Both the position numbers and the translations under genes were made by a program. Under the pieces are notes generated by a model. That model had not been told where the DNA came from. It made no database searches and worked only from the letters and a program-made list of their open reading frames with translations. 64,000 nucleotides of DNA, taken from the NCBI GenBank assembly GCA_946811695.1, contig OX328132.1:99637422-99701421 (forward strand). Reading direction: 5' to 3'. Source of the stretch: Gonocerus acuteangulatus. Taxonomy: Eukaryota; Arthropoda; Insecta; Hemiptera; Coreidae. This document shows positions 10,436 to 20,277 of this stretch, piece by piece (position 1 is the first letter of the stretch; the number at the start of each line of letters is the position of its first letter).

Positions 10436-11411
10436 CGCAACGTCTAACTATCTCCATCACTTCGTCTTAATTCGTTAAGCGATTTTTTTATCCCATCCTG
10501 GATTAACACTGATACTAGTCGAAATTGCAGAATAAAATTCTTTGTTATTTTCTTTTGGCTGTTTCGGATTACAACATTTCTTACGAAAAACTTGTTGTTT
10601 TTATCCCTAATGTCATTTGAAAAGCTTGGAATAGATAAAGTTAATATTTTGAGGAAAAAATAAACACCTACTCCAATGAAATCTCGAAGAAAATGCGCCA
10701 CTATTCACAGAGCACGTACAGCAGCAAAAATCATTCAGCCTCCTCGACTTCCCGTAGGAAAGCTCTACTACAAACAACCAAAAAGTGTCTCTTGTTTTAC
10801 TAGAAAATTCATTTCACTGCTAAAATCAATCCCAATACAACAGGAAACAATAAAACCTCAGGAAAACGAAACACGAAGACACGTTCAATGCAACGAAACC
10901 AACAATACGATGTTTTAAGCATTTATTTCTCTGCCTTAACAGAATGCTCTTCATCTTGTTAGAAAGCCTTATCCGTGATAATTTGTCCAAATCAGATCAT
11001 AAACGGAGCCTGGTTTGAGATTGTACTCCTGGAAATGGTTGAGGCTCGCTGCTTGGCGAGGACTTTGACGGGGAATCAAGAGCAACACACTGCATCCACC
11101 AGGAGCCCCTCGTCATAGCCCTCTGCAAGCTGGTACAATGATATCAGTAGTGGATTATCTTCGGACGAACAGCCACGAAACACCCTTCGCCTGCAAAGGT
11201 CCAGGAAATGAACAATGGTATTTCCTGGGCATGATTATAGATGAACAGGTCCTTTCGGACAACAGTATTTTCCAGTGAAGGAACATACTAGATCAAAAAC
11301 CAATAACCATTTACACACCCAGTATATGGCATCAACGTGAGTGTGCTTCTATGTAATTGGACATCCCACAGGCCGGTACAATGTTATAGGCTGAGGTTTA
11401 AGTCCAGGGAA
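10436..11411. other. No gene recognised
   Basis: About 975 bp. A plus-strand frame of 80 codons (10676-10918) is lysine/asparagine-rich without a recognisable domain. A GC-richer patch lies near 11020-11240. No repeat partner was found. Confidence 0.45.
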
Positions 11412-11440
11412 CAAAAACTGTTAATTTTTTTTTTTTTTTT

Positions 11441-11471
<31 letters not shown>

Positions 11472-11651
11472 TACGGCGCATCGACAAATCGTGGCCATTA
11501 GCAACGACGTCCGGGTGCAGCCAGGAATTTTCTCAGCGAGCCCTGAGATGAGAAAACCTCTGGCGCCGGTGGGGATCGAACCCACCATCTCCCGCTTATG
11601 AATCTAGCGCGCTAGCCACTAGACCACGGGAAACCCCAAAAACTGTTAATT
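11412..11651 (-). mobile_element. tRNA-derived SINE, complete, with 15-bp target-site duplication
   Basis: Minus-strand SINE filling 11427-11636 between exact copies of CAAAAACTGTTAATT (11412-11426 and 11637-11651). The head reads TGGTCTAGTGG (A box) and GGTTCGATCC (B box), the internal RNA polymerase III promoter of tRNA genes. The body has TCTCATCTCAGGGCTCGCTG and CTGCACCCGGACGTCG. The 3' end is AATGGCCACGATTTGTCGAT, GCGCCG, and then an A-rich tail. The tail resembles the 3' end of the I-type LINE at 36.9 kb. The intact boxes and exact duplication indicate a fairly recent insertion. Confidence 0.9.
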
Positions 11652-11757
11652 ATAATTGATAAGACCTACGTCTAGTTTCATAGATATTTTGCCTGTTTAG
11701 AGGTAACTTAGAGGGATTCTGATGAAAATAATGCAGTAAAATAACATGTACATTAAA

Positions 11758-11764
<7 letters not shown>

Positions 11765-11804
<40 letters not shown>
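11765..11804. repeat. (TA)n microsatellite
   Basis: Uninterrupted TA dinucleotides, continuous with the tail of the SINE fragment at 11805-11870. Confidence 0.95.
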
Positions 11805-11807
<3 letters not shown>

Positions 11808-11870
11808 CGGCACTTCGACATCTATCCCATTATTAACGCCGGGCTATATATAGGTTACCAGACTGAATTT
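11805..11870 (-). mobile_element. SINE 3'-tail fragment
   Basis: Minus strand: GGTAACCTATATATAGCCCG, then GATGTCGAAGTGCCGTAAA leading into the TA tract. GGTAACCTATAGATAACCCG occurs in the neighbouring SINE at 11981-12199, and the GATG...GCCGTAAA ending matches the other SINE tails. This is a 5'-truncated retroposed copy. Confidence 0.65.
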
Positions 11871-11964
11871 TTCTGGAAATCAAGTAAACAGTTAATAATC
11901 AAAACTGAGAAAGCTTAAACATCGACTGTAAAAGCGTTTAGAATAATTATTTAAAAGTGATTTC

Positions 11965-12215
11965 AAAAGTTTGAAATATATATATATTTCGTTATAAATT
12001 TTAACGTCCATTTATTATTAGCTACGAATTGTAGGACGGGTTATCTATAGGTTACCATCCTTTTCTAGCCAGAATAGGGCTGATGCCTTTTCTTTTTTCA
12101 CAAGAAAAGCCACCATCCCTAGTGGGAATCGAACCCACGACCCTTTGGCTTGGAGTCTTAAGTGCTAATGCCTTAACGCTCACGGCCACCGGGCCTCCAA
12201 AAAGTTTGAAATATA
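11965..12215 (-). mobile_element. tRNA-derived SINE (second type), with 16-bp target-site duplication
   Basis: Minus-strand SINE filling 11981-12199 between exact copies of AAAAGTTTGAAATATA (11965-11980 and 12200-12215). The head reads GGCCGTGAGCGTTAAGGCAT (A-box region) and GTGGGTTCGATTCCCAC (B box). The body differs from the SINE at 11427-11636 and continues through GGCATCAGCCCTATTCTGGC and GGTAACCTATAGATAACCCG to a TA-rich tail. A short protein-like frame here (VGIEPTTLWLGV on the plus strand) is only the antisense of the tRNA head. Confidence 0.9.
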
Positions 12216-12664
12216 AACAGTTAAAAAGTAACGTTAACGCTCAATTACAAAGAAATCGTAATTTTTCTAAGAGCATTCACAGAAGACCTCACCTTTATTA
12301 GTATAAACGAGAATTACAGGTAAGATATCTTTCGTACTCGTTACATGGGTATTCTCGCTATAAGCGGCATCTTTATTTCCGCACTAGGTTAGTAACCAAG
12401 GGTTAAGACAGTGAACTATAGGTAACTAAACCATTAAACCCGGCATGTCGTTATAACCGGCATCGCTGTAAACGGGTTGGACGGATATTGATTCTATCTT
12501 AATCAAATAAAAAATATAAATGAAACTATGATCGCTTTGCAGGCTCATGATACAAAAATATCTGACAAAACTATACTTAAGCTGGTACTTGTGGCACTAT
12601 CGTACTATTATATCCAACTAATTGTAATCTCCGGTTGAAATATATATTTAACACTAATTATTTG
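12216..12664. other. No gene recognised
   Basis: About 450 bp of AT-rich DNA between the SINE and the 3' end of the I-type LINE, with no supported feature. Confidence 0.5.
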
Positions 12665-15392
12665 ATATTGATATTTATTTATTAAGAGTTTCGCAACTTT
12701 TGGCGACTTGCTCTTTAACATACATCAAGATATTACAAAATACTTTTTGCACATTGTATATATAACAAGTCAGTACATTTTATGAGGATAGCTAGTACAT
12801 TAGTGAGCTAATTAATAATAACAATAACATGTTTTATATAATATATTTCACAATAACAATACGGTAATATGATAGATATTAAATAGAGTGTGAAGAGGGG
12901 GAAAAAAAAAAAAAAAAAAAAAAAGTGGGGGGGGGGGGAGGGTAGAAGAGGTAAGATTATATTGGAGATAGGGCTTTATATTTAAATGTAGGTTAATTAA
13001 TTAATTTCTTAAAAATGTAAATGATTTTATAAAGGCTATTTCGTTCATTATTTTAAATTAACATTAGGAGGTAAATTGGAGTAAATTGGAGATAAGGCTA
13101 GATTTTTGAATATAGGTTAATTGTCTTTAAGTGAGTTAGTATGGTGTTAATATGTGGACTATTTTCGGCAAGTAAGTCGTGTAAGTCATGAGGAATTGTT
13201 AGGTAGTCTCGTAATCTGCAGTCAGTAAGTATGTGTTTAACTGTTAATGTCTCGTTACAACATGCGCATACAGGTCTGTCTTGTCGTTCCATTAGATAGG
13301 AGTGCGTTAGTAAACTGTGTCCTAAGCGAAGTCTTGTAATAATAACTTGGTCTCGTCTTGTTAGGTTTTCTCTTGACCAGGGTATTATTGTATTTTTTAT
13401 TTCCCGCAGTTTGCTTTGAGAGTTAGTCCATTCTGTCTGCCAGTCGTTTACTGTCTTATTTTCAGCTAGTTTGCATAGGTCAGTTGCTGTCATTTTGTTC
13501 AGGTCAGGTGTAGGTCTTTGAGTTGCAGTTTTCGCTAGTAAGTCTACTGTAGTGCTCTGTGAAATCCCTTCATGTCCAGGTAACCAAAACATAGTGATAT
13601 GTCTGTTCTTTGTTTGTAGTTGGAATAATTGTGTAAAAATCTCTATGACAATAGGGTGTGTGCTGTAAATGTTTGTCATTGAGTGTAAGGAGCTTAATGA
13701 GTCAGTGCATATTGTTATGTCGTTCGTGTCTGTATCTTCAATGTTTTTGAGTGCTAAAAGGATTGCGTGTAGTTCTGCTGTGTAAACAGTAGTGTGATCG
13801 GGTAATCTTATGTGATAGGATTCGTTTCTTGTGATGGCGGCAGCGCCAGTCCCGTAGTTAGTTTTTGATCCGTCCGTAAATATGTACTGAGTGTTGTTAT
13901 TTTGCCTGAACAGGGAGTTGAATACGTTTTTGTAGTGTGTCGAAGAAGTTGGGTCTGATTTTTTGTATTTTGTCAGTGTTAAGTCTAGTTTAAGGTTTTT
14001 CAGTCGCCATGGAGGTATCTCAGTAATGTTATTTGTGTGAACAGGTGTTTGGAAGAGAGTTAGGTCGCTGTGATTGTCTTCAGTTCGTAATGAGAGTGGC
14101 TTTTGCTTAACGTTTCTTTCGGTGTATTTTTCGGAGTATTGGTTATATAAAAACTCAGTGACGCATGGCGTTCCAATAGCTTTACATTTCAATACGAATT
14201 TATTACATATCATTCGACGTCTGTACTGCAGTGGAGGTTCACCAGTTTCGGCACATAAGCTTTCTGCTGGGCTAGATCTAAATGCACCGCTGACAATTCT
14301 TAGTGCTGTGTTCTGTATTGTGTCAAGTAGTTTCAAGGTGGTTGGGCTGGCAGAAGAATAAGCTATACATCCGTAATCGAGAAGCGATCTGGTAAAAGAC
14401 CGGTACAGAGTAAGCATCGTAAATTTGTCAGCTCCCCATTTTGTGCTACTGAGAACTCTCAAAAAATTCAAAGATTTTTTGGATTTTTTAAGGAGCTCTT
14501 TCAAATGGGGCAACCACGTTAATTTTTTGTCCAGTGTTAGTCCGAGGAATTTGAGTGTTTCTGTATGTTGAATGTGTGTTTGATGTACTGTAAGGTGGGG
14601 GGCTGGAAGATTTCTTTTCCTTGTAAAAACAATATATTTTGTTTTGTCTCTGGAAAACCTGAAACCCGTTTTACCACTCCACTTTTCTAATTCTGTAAGT
14701 GTACTTTGTATGTGTTGTTCAGCGGTGTGAATTCGTTTGGATGAGCTGTATATAAGTAGATCGTCAGCATACATGCAAAATTTTACTCCTGGGGTGATAC
14801 ACTGATGGACAGAATTCATAGCAATATTGAATAAGGTTGTGCTCAGAACACCTCCTTGGGGCACTCCATTTTCTTGAACAAAGACATCCGAAAGAGTGGT
14901 ACCTACCCTCACTCTGAATTTTCTTTGAGATAAATAGTTACTGAGGTACTGCAGTATTTTGCCCTGGACACCCCAATCTACCAGCTGTGATATGATAAGC
15001 CTTCTCCATACGGTGTCGTAGGCTTTCTCTAGATCTAGGGAGACGGCTAGCAAAGATTCTTTGTTTAAGAAAGCGTTTAATATGTCGCTTTCTACTTTGG
15101 CGATATGGTGCATTGTGGAATGTTGATTTCTAAAACCACACTGGTAGGGTGACAGTAATTTATTTGCTTCTAAAAACCATAACAGTCTTTTATTTACTAT
15201 CTTTTCAAGTAGTTTGCAACCAGAGTTTGTCAATGAAATCGGACGGTAGCTAGTGGGTAAGTCACCGTCTTTACCTGGTTTTAAGATAGGTACCACTATA
15301 CTCTCATTCCAGAAAAGAGGATAGTTACCACTCTGGAAGATTTCGTTGTAAATGTCTAGAATGAAATGCTGTTGTTGAATGTCACCTAGCCG
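12665..15392 (-). mobile_element. I-type LINE, 5'-truncated, with near-complete RT-RNase H ORF
   Basis: Minus-strand non-LTR retrotransposon. The ORF lies at 13098-15392. The 3' UTR of about 430 bp contains a G/A homopolymer patch at 12898-12940 and ends in AATAAATAAATA-type sequence near 12670. The 5' side is truncated within the RT domain near 15385, so ORF1 and the endonuclease are missing. RT followed by RNase H and a C-terminal zinc knuckle is the domain order of the I group (I, R1 and relatives). No target-site duplication was resolved. Confidence 0.85.
13098..15392 (-). CDS. LINE ORF2 fragment: reverse transcriptase, RNase H, zinc knuckle
   Basis: Uninterrupted minus-strand frame of 764 codons plus stop. 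The open frame starts after a TAG at 15393-15395 and has no true start codon, because the element is 5'-truncated. Counting from the valine at 15296, the RT motifs are LDLEKAYD (88-95), GVPQGGVLS (144-152) and YADD (176-179). RNase H shows IFTDGSK (D475), TAELHAI (E508), CTDSL (D532), WLPGHEGI (H575) and TVDLLAK (D585), the full catalytic set. The C-terminus has C677-x2-C680-x7-H688-x4-C693, a nucleic-acid-binding knuckle. In the full element this protein would copy the LINE RNA at the nick and remove RNA from the hybrid. No stop or frameshift interrupts 2.3 kb, so insertion was probably recent. Without the endonuclease it is not autonomous. Confidence 0.9.
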   Translation of the reverse strand, partial: RLGDIQQQHFILDIYNEIFQSGNYPLFWNESIVVPILKPGKDGDLPTSYRPISLTNSGCKLLEKIVNKRLLWFLEANKLLSPYQCGFRNQHSTMHHIAKVESDILNAFLNKESLLAVSLDLEKAYDTVWRRLIISQLVDWGVQGKILQYLSNYLSQRKFRVRVGTTLSDVFVQENGVPQGGVLSTTLFNIAMNSVHQCITPGVKFCMYADDLLIYSSSKRIHTAEQHIQSTLTELEKWSGKTGFRFSRDKTKYIVFTRKRNLPAPHLTVHQTHIQHTETLKFLGLTLDKKLTWLPHLKELLKKSKKSLNFLRVLSSTKWGADKFTMLTLYRSFTRSLLDYGCIAYSSASPTTLKLLDTIQNTALRIVSGAFRSSPAESLCAETGEPPLQYRRRMICNKFVLKCKAIGTPCVTEFLYNQYSEKYTERNVKQKPLSLRTEDNHSDLTLFQTPVHTNNITEIPPWRLKNLKLDLTLTKYKKSDPTSSTHYKNVFNSLFRQNNNTQYIFTDGSKTNYGTGAAAITRNESYHIRLPDHTTVYTAELHAILLALKNIEDTDTNDITICTDSLSSLHSMTNIYSTHPIVIEIFTQLFQLQTKNRHITMFWLPGHEGISQSTTVDLLAKTATQRPTPDLNKMTATDLCKLAENKTVNDWQTEWTNSQSKLREIKNTIIPWSRENLTRRDQVIITRLRLGHSLLTHSYLMERQDRPVCACCNETLTVKHILTDCRLRDYLTIPHDLHDLLAENSPHINTILTHLKTINLYSKI

Positions 15393-16136
15393 CTACAGAC
15401 CCTTCCAAGGAATCTTATCCTGCTTTTTTACGTAATTTCAAAAATTGTTTTCTGTTTGGCTAGTCTAATATTGTTCTTCCCAAGCCAATATTTCGTAAAG
15501 CCAGCTGTCATTAATCAATGGAAATTGCGTTTAGTCCTATACAAGATTTATCTCTCACATCGACTCCAAAAAAAACTTAAAACGATAAGCAACCGTTAAC
15601 GAATACCATCTCCTCCGATATCCACCGATAGTATTAAAAAATGTTAATACCAGTTTTGCTTTCTTAGCGGAAACTTTCCCTTTCAGCTATCCTATTAGCA
15701 TTTTTAGAAAATAGAGTTGACATAGAACTTTATTCACACCAACAATACTTGGAAAAAGTTATGTTTTTTTATTCTGGAAAATACTCATGAATATCGATTT
15801 ATTCTTTCAAAGCTTGCTCATATTATTCTATCCCACTGAATAAACAAGACCACGTATCATGTTTGCATAATTGTATGCCGTGTATTTATTTAATATCGAG
15901 GGCACTGTATAAATACTAAAACCTTCACGTTTTATATTCCCCCTAATTGCTTTATTGAAAACTTCGGAATTTTTCTTTCTGTATATAGAAGCAGTTCTCT
16001 TCAGTTCCAAATCGACTTTGTGTATATTTACGAACATACGAGTATGTTTAAAGAAATAAAAACCTTTACTATAAAACACGCTCTTAAATAGACGAAATGG
16101 AAGAGGCCAGTGTTTTTTGGAAGTAATGTAATCGCA
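15393..16136. other. No gene recognised
   Basis: About 740 bp of AT-rich DNA. A minus-strand frame of 83 codons (15828-16079) has no recognisable domain. Confidence 0.5.
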
Positions 16137-16442
16137 GGAGGGAGCTGGACTAGACTAGGAGCAATAGGATCATCAAGCTAAGGCCCTGGGCTCTACCAGG
16201 AGTGATGAAGTCATCAAGGAAAAACACGGGGCTACACTAGGAGTAGTGGGATCATCAAGGGAAGTCCCTAGGCTCTACCAGGAGTGATGAAGTCATCAAG
16301 GAAAAACACGGGGCTACACTAGGAGTAGTGGGATTATCAAGAAAAGTCCGTATGCTCTACCAGGAGTGATGAAGTCATCAAGGAAAAACACGGGGCTACA
16401 CTAGGAGTAGTGGGATCATAAAGGGAAGATCCTAGGCTCTAT
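16137..16442. repeat. 82-bp minisatellite, about 3.7 units, each of two related halves
   Basis: The word CTCTACCAGG (or its remnant) recurs at 16191, 16273, 16355 and 16437, an exact 82-bp period. Within a unit, CCAGGAGTGATGAAGTCATCAAGG and CACTAGGAGTAGTGGGATCATCAAGG-like halves (read in short words) are related, so the unit is a dimer of about 41 bp. Confidence 0.9.
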
Positions 16443-16873
16443 AAATTCAAATATCCGACAATAATAGTAAGACAGTTGATAGCCAAATATTCTAGACGTC
16501 TGAAACGTGTTAAGATGACGTATTTGAATTTTTGTCTTTTGTACCATACATATATACATTCTTAGTTTCCATAAACAAAAAAAAATTATGCGGTTTTACG
16601 GTCGCATAAGTAGACACTGTGGATGTACTCCAAAGAGGAACAAGTTGGACAATAAAACCCCAGACTACTCATCGGCAGTCTTGTGCGCGTAGACTACTCA
16701 CGTATAAAGTGAGGAGTCTACTAGTAGAAAAACACTTCTGTAGTATTCAAGGCTTAAGTATTGTATGAATTAGCTGCAGGGTTGCCTTGCATTACAGCAT
16801 AACGAGGGCACAATAATCACTGCACTGTAACGAAGACCTCACACTAGCATTGTTCACGAAATATCACTGAAAA
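16443..16873. other. No gene recognised
   Basis: About 430 bp without a supported feature. Confidence 0.5.
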
Positions 16874-16980
16874 CTACTCATGGCGTGTCATAGATATTTT
16901 ACGGCAGAAAGGACAGGTGCACGACCCCTCAAATTTCTCCAGGTCTTCTCCAGAGACCCTAACTCTGGAATCTCCAATGG
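16874..16980 (-). repeat. Dispersed repeat with conserved reading frame, copy 1
   Basis: Minus strand: CATTGGAGATTCCAGAGTTA, GGGTCTCTGGAGAAGACC. It encodes IGDSRVRVSGEDLEKFEGSC, then TCPFCRKISMTRHE and a stop at 16874-16876. The plus-strand copy at 62046-62105 encodes IGDSRVRVSGEELEKVERSC in the same frame. The substitutions keep the frame open, which suggests descent from a coding sequence. The protein family is not recognised. Confidence 0.6.
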
Positions 16981-17457
16981 AAATGGGTTATTTTTATGAC
17001 GGATTATTGTAGAGAATTGAATTTTATGTCGATTTTATATCTGTCATTTTTTTCGTAAAAGTGCACCAATGAGTAACAAATTCCCCAAAACCGATAAAAC
17101 CCTTGTTTTTCGTCACTTTTCTGCCAATAACATAGGAAGTATGCCCGTAATGAAAAAAGTAGTTGATATAAGCATTGTAGAGGATTAAATTGACTATCCA
17201 AAAAGTACCTTTAAATGCCTAGAATCTTTTTAAGAATGGTGCAAAACACTTTTTTTTTTTGTTGAAGTTTTCAGAAAAGTTTATTATCAACGTGATCTAC
17301 GCTTCAGTAAAACTTAATAAACATTTTCTAAACTATTTTAGCTCCACCTAGTTTTGGATTTAAGAACGTTTGAAGAAAAAATGAAATTCAATTACTTTAT
17401 GAAGGTATTAAAATAATAAATTTAAAGAAATATAACTCACCTTATGATTAGAATTTC
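16981..17457. other. No gene recognised
   Basis: About 480 bp of AT-rich DNA. A minus-strand frame of 65 codons (17004-17201) shows no recognisable domain. Confidence 0.5.
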
Positions 17458-17506
17458 GTAGTAATTATTTTTGTATTGGACGAATTTTTTTTTGTTTTTT
17501 TTTTTT

Positions 17507-17620
17507 TTTACGGCGCCTTAATATCTAGGCCATTAGTGCCAACATCCAGGGTGCAGGGAGGAATTTTCCCAACGAGCCGTGGGATAAGAAAATTCCTGCC
17601 GCCGCGCAGTGGGGCCAAAC
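17507..17620 (-). mobile_element. SINE 3' segment in left palindrome arm
   Basis: Minus strand: CTTATCCCACGGCTCGTTGG, GAAAATTCCTCCCTGCACCC, GGCCTAGATATTAAGGCGCC, GTAAAA. It matches the body and tail of the SINE at 11427-11636 without the tRNA head. Confidence 0.75.
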
Positions 17621-18184
17621 AACTTTTCATGATTCAAAAAGGCTACATCCTCCAAATATTAACCGATTTCAATGATTTTTTTATAAATAAAAGGTAATAA
17701 AATTTAGTTTTTTTGTTTCTCCTGTTTATTAAATTACGTGTAAATAATTCACAAAATTTTACAATCAAACATAAAATAATATTTTATTTTTCATGTAATT
17801 TAATATCAGCACCGATATCTTTGAAATTAAACATTCAAACCCTGATTAGACTTGGAAAAAATCAAAATTTATTATCAACTCATTCAAAAATCACATTATT
17901 TCAATAATTCCCTTTGTTGAATTATGATAAATTTACGTTTTAAAGAGGTCAGTCTAATTTTTTCCAAGTCTAATCAGGTTTTGAATGTTTAATTTCGACG
18001 ATATCAGTGCTGATATTAAGATAGATGAAAAAGAAAATATTATTTTATGTTTGATTGTTAAAGTTTGTGAATTATTTACACGTAATTTAATAAACACTGG
18101 AAACAAAAAACAAAAATCTGGTCTGACAAATCATTGAAATCGGTTGAGATTTGGAGGCTGTAGACTTTTTGAATCATGAAAAGT

Positions 18185-18310
18185 TGTTTGGCTCCACTGT
18201 GCGGCGGCAGGAATTTTCTTATCCCATGGCTCGTTGGGAAAATTTCTCGCTATCCCCTGGATGTCAGTACTAATGGCCTAGATATCAAGGCGCCGTAAAA
18301 AACAAAACAA
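18185..18310 (+). mobile_element. SINE 3' segment in right palindrome arm
   Basis: Plus strand: CTTATCCCATGGCTCGTTGG, GGCCTAGATATCAAGGCGCC, GTAAAAAACAAAAC. This is the mirror copy of 17507-17620 inside the palindrome. Confidence 0.75.
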
Positions 18311-18342
18311 AAAAAATCGTCCAACACAAAAGTAATTACTAT

Positions 18343-18472
18343 CATTACAGCGTTATGACAAGAGCCTCAATATTGAAGGAAATTATGTAGAAAAGTAAAT
18401 TAATGTACAGACTTTAATGTAAAAATGAAATTATTGAGATATCTTTGCCCGTCTTTTTTTTTAATTTCAATT
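18343..18472 (+). pseudogene. mariner transposase C-terminal end and 3' UTR fragment
   Basis: Plus strand reads RYDKSLNIEGNYVEK and a stop, the usual last residues of a mariner transposase. It is followed by TTAATGTACAGACTTTAATG and GATATCTTTGCCCGTC. The same end, on the opposite strand, closes the mariner copy at 19866-20277. The fragment starts directly after the palindrome arm. Confidence 0.75.
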
Positions 18473-18515
18473 TTATATATATATATATATACATATATAA
18501 ATATACATATATATA

Positions 18516-18549
<34 letters not shown>

Positions 18550-18567
18550 CATATATACATATATACC
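18473..18567. repeat. (TA)n tract with CATA interruptions
   Basis: TA repeats broken by several CA or GTA words, lying between two oppositely oriented mariner fragments. Confidence 0.95.
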
Positions 18568-18621
18568 CCTGCCGCTTGACTTGTTAAACTCTTCATCACA
18601 ATTGTTTTGACTTCGTCATCG

Positions 18622-18623
<2 letters not shown>
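18568..18623 (-). pseudogene. mariner transposase fragment, inverted relative to 18343-18472
   Basis: Minus strand reads [18 protein letters not shown], which matches [18 protein letters not shown] in the copy at 19866-20277. The opposite orientation to its neighbour shows local rearrangement across the TA tract. Confidence 0.7.

Positions 18624-18676
<53 letters not shown>
18624..18676. repeat. (TA)n microsatellite
   Basis: Uninterrupted TA, followed by TG-rich sequence. Confidence 0.95.
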
Positions 18677-18679
<3 letters not shown>

Positions 18680-19815
18680 TTGTGTGTTTTCGAATAATTA
18701 TGGTTGCTAACGAATGAAACGATTTACTGTATGACTGAATGAAACGATACGAAGTATATTTTTTTTTCTGTTTGCCAACAAGCTTAATTTAATTTTCTAT
18801 AAGTTCAATTAAAAAAGTGCACTTGTCCTAAAGCTTGCGCAATAACATACAGTTAATTTTTAATATCTTTATTCTCACATTTATAACATGGATATTTTCA
18901 TAACAATCACGTGGTATTTTGAAATCGTCTTCTCTGACCTTGTTTGGAGGACAGTCCAAGATCACCTAGGAATAACAACAATCGGCGAACGAATAATCAA
19001 CAATCATTATCATGGATATCGTGACCTCGATATTAAATAAATACACACGATGCAGGTATGCAAATGCCCTGCAGATGATCTTGTTTATACAGATGGGATA
19101 GAATGGTTCATTCCATTCCCGCTTAGGCATTGGTTATGCCAATTCTGTTCGACAAATCAAATCCCGAATCATTTTTCAGAGCGGCTTTGCTGTAAATAGA
19201 ATAACAACGAGGAATAAGAACTTGGTTCTGTTTCCCAAAGTTGAAATCTGCTAGAAATGCGTCATATTCTGAATGAATTTTCTTTCTTGCATGGATTAGT
19301 TGTAACACATTGACCGCCAAGATAGCTGCACAATGGAGCCTAATTATACGAATTTTGTCGACAACTTCTTCCTCTCGATTTCCTTAGCAGATCATGAAAG
19401 GTCGACATTTTTTATCGGCATGTTCTTAATGAAAACGTCATAAGCGAATTTTCTTTAGCCTCATAACGAAGGGTGTAAAACGTGCTAATAGAGACTCTAT
19501 TGGTAAGGTCCTGTGGAAATTGTCTACCATCTCGGTATAATTAGTCGAATTTGACAATAGTGATGACGTTAGTGTTGTTATTAAATTTCTTTGCGGGATG
19601 AAATTTGGACCCTCTTCTGTCCATTATAGCTTAGTGACTTAAATAAATATGGAAGTCAATATATCGGGGGGAAACAGTAGTTTGATTCTATCGTGAAGTT
19701 TCTATCGAAAGAATAGTTTTATGCTGTTTCATCGTTCGTTTTCATAAAGTATTTTATTCTAAAGTTCATCACAATTTGAATTTTTGAGTACGACTAAGTG
19801 TACATGCAAACTTAC

Positions 19816-19817
<2 letters not shown>
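18677..19817. other. No gene recognised
   Basis: About 1.1 kb. Short open frames such as 19123-19320 (minus, 65 codons) have no recognisable domain or repeat partner. Confidence 0.5.

Positions 19818-19868
<51 letters not shown>
19818..19868. repeat. (TA)n microsatellite
   Basis: Uninterrupted TA at the 3' end of the mariner copy. Confidence 0.95.
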
Positions 19869-19871
<3 letters not shown>

Positions 19872-20277
19872 GAAATTAAAAAAAAAGACGGCAAAGATAT
19901 GTCAATAATTTTATTCTTATATTAAAGTCTGTACATTAATTTACTTTTCAACATGACCTTCAATATTGAGGCTCTTGTCATAACGTACCAGTTTATGAAT
20001 ACGCCTGCCGCTTGACTTGTTAAACACTGCATCACAATTGTTTTGACTTCGTCATCGCCTTGAAGACGCTGACCGCCCAGGTGTTTCACCAAGTGCAGGA
20101 AGAGAAACCCAATGGTAGGCACTGGGCGCCAGATCAGCGCTGTAACGAGGATCCGTTAACATGGTACCCAACGTGAGCACAATTTTCGGTAATTCAGTGC
20201 GCATGCACAGAACGCCGACCGCACCGCTGCGAACGCGGTGTGGCAAAACGATACTTCCTTAAAAAACACGCCTCGTA
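19866..20277 (-). mobile_element. mariner element, internally deleted
   Basis: Read on the minus strand, the left end is TACGAGGCGTGTTTTTTAAG with a GC-rich leader (GCGGTGCGGTCGGCGTTC, GTGCATGCGCA). It is joined near 20165 to the last third of a transposase. Frames read [34 protein letters not shown] and LVRYDKSLNIEGHVEK with stop. SADLAPS corresponds to the mariner SPDLAPSDY motif that holds the third catalytic Asp. The N-terminal HTH and first two Asp residues are deleted, and at least two frameshifts remain. TA dinucleotides flank both ends. Confidence 0.8.

Larger units (their letters stand above)
17458..18342. repeat. Large palindrome (arms about 390-405 bp) carrying SINE tails
   Basis: The left arm 17458-17862 and right arm 17957-18342 are reverse complements with scattered mismatches and small indels. 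Matching landmarks are GTAATTA.TTTTGT.TTGGACGA at the outer ends, GGCGCCTT.ATATCTAGGCC, CAACTTTTCATGATTCAAAA, TTAAATTACGTGTAAATAAT and CCTGATTAGACTTGG at the inner ends. The spacer is about 94 bp. Each arm contains a 3' SINE segment (reverse orientation on the left, forward on the right), so the SINE piece was duplicated together with its flanks. The structure is either a non-autonomous fold-back element or a local inverted duplication. Confidence 0.9.

Noticed and set aside
10676..10918. Possible host exon (80 codons)
   Set aside because: No recognisable domain, splice context or relative; within the length expected by chance.
11427..12199. tRNA genes (A and B boxes present)
   Set aside because: The tRNA-like heads are fused to SINE bodies with A-rich or TA-rich tails and exact target-site duplications, and no acceptor stem closes them.
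12083..12301. Plus-strand frame containing VGIEPTTLWLGV
   Set aside because: It is the antisense of the tRNA-like head of the SINE at 11981-12199, a common artefact.
14074..14361. Plus-strand 95-codon frame
   Set aside because: Opposite-strand shadow of the LINE ORF at 13098-15392.
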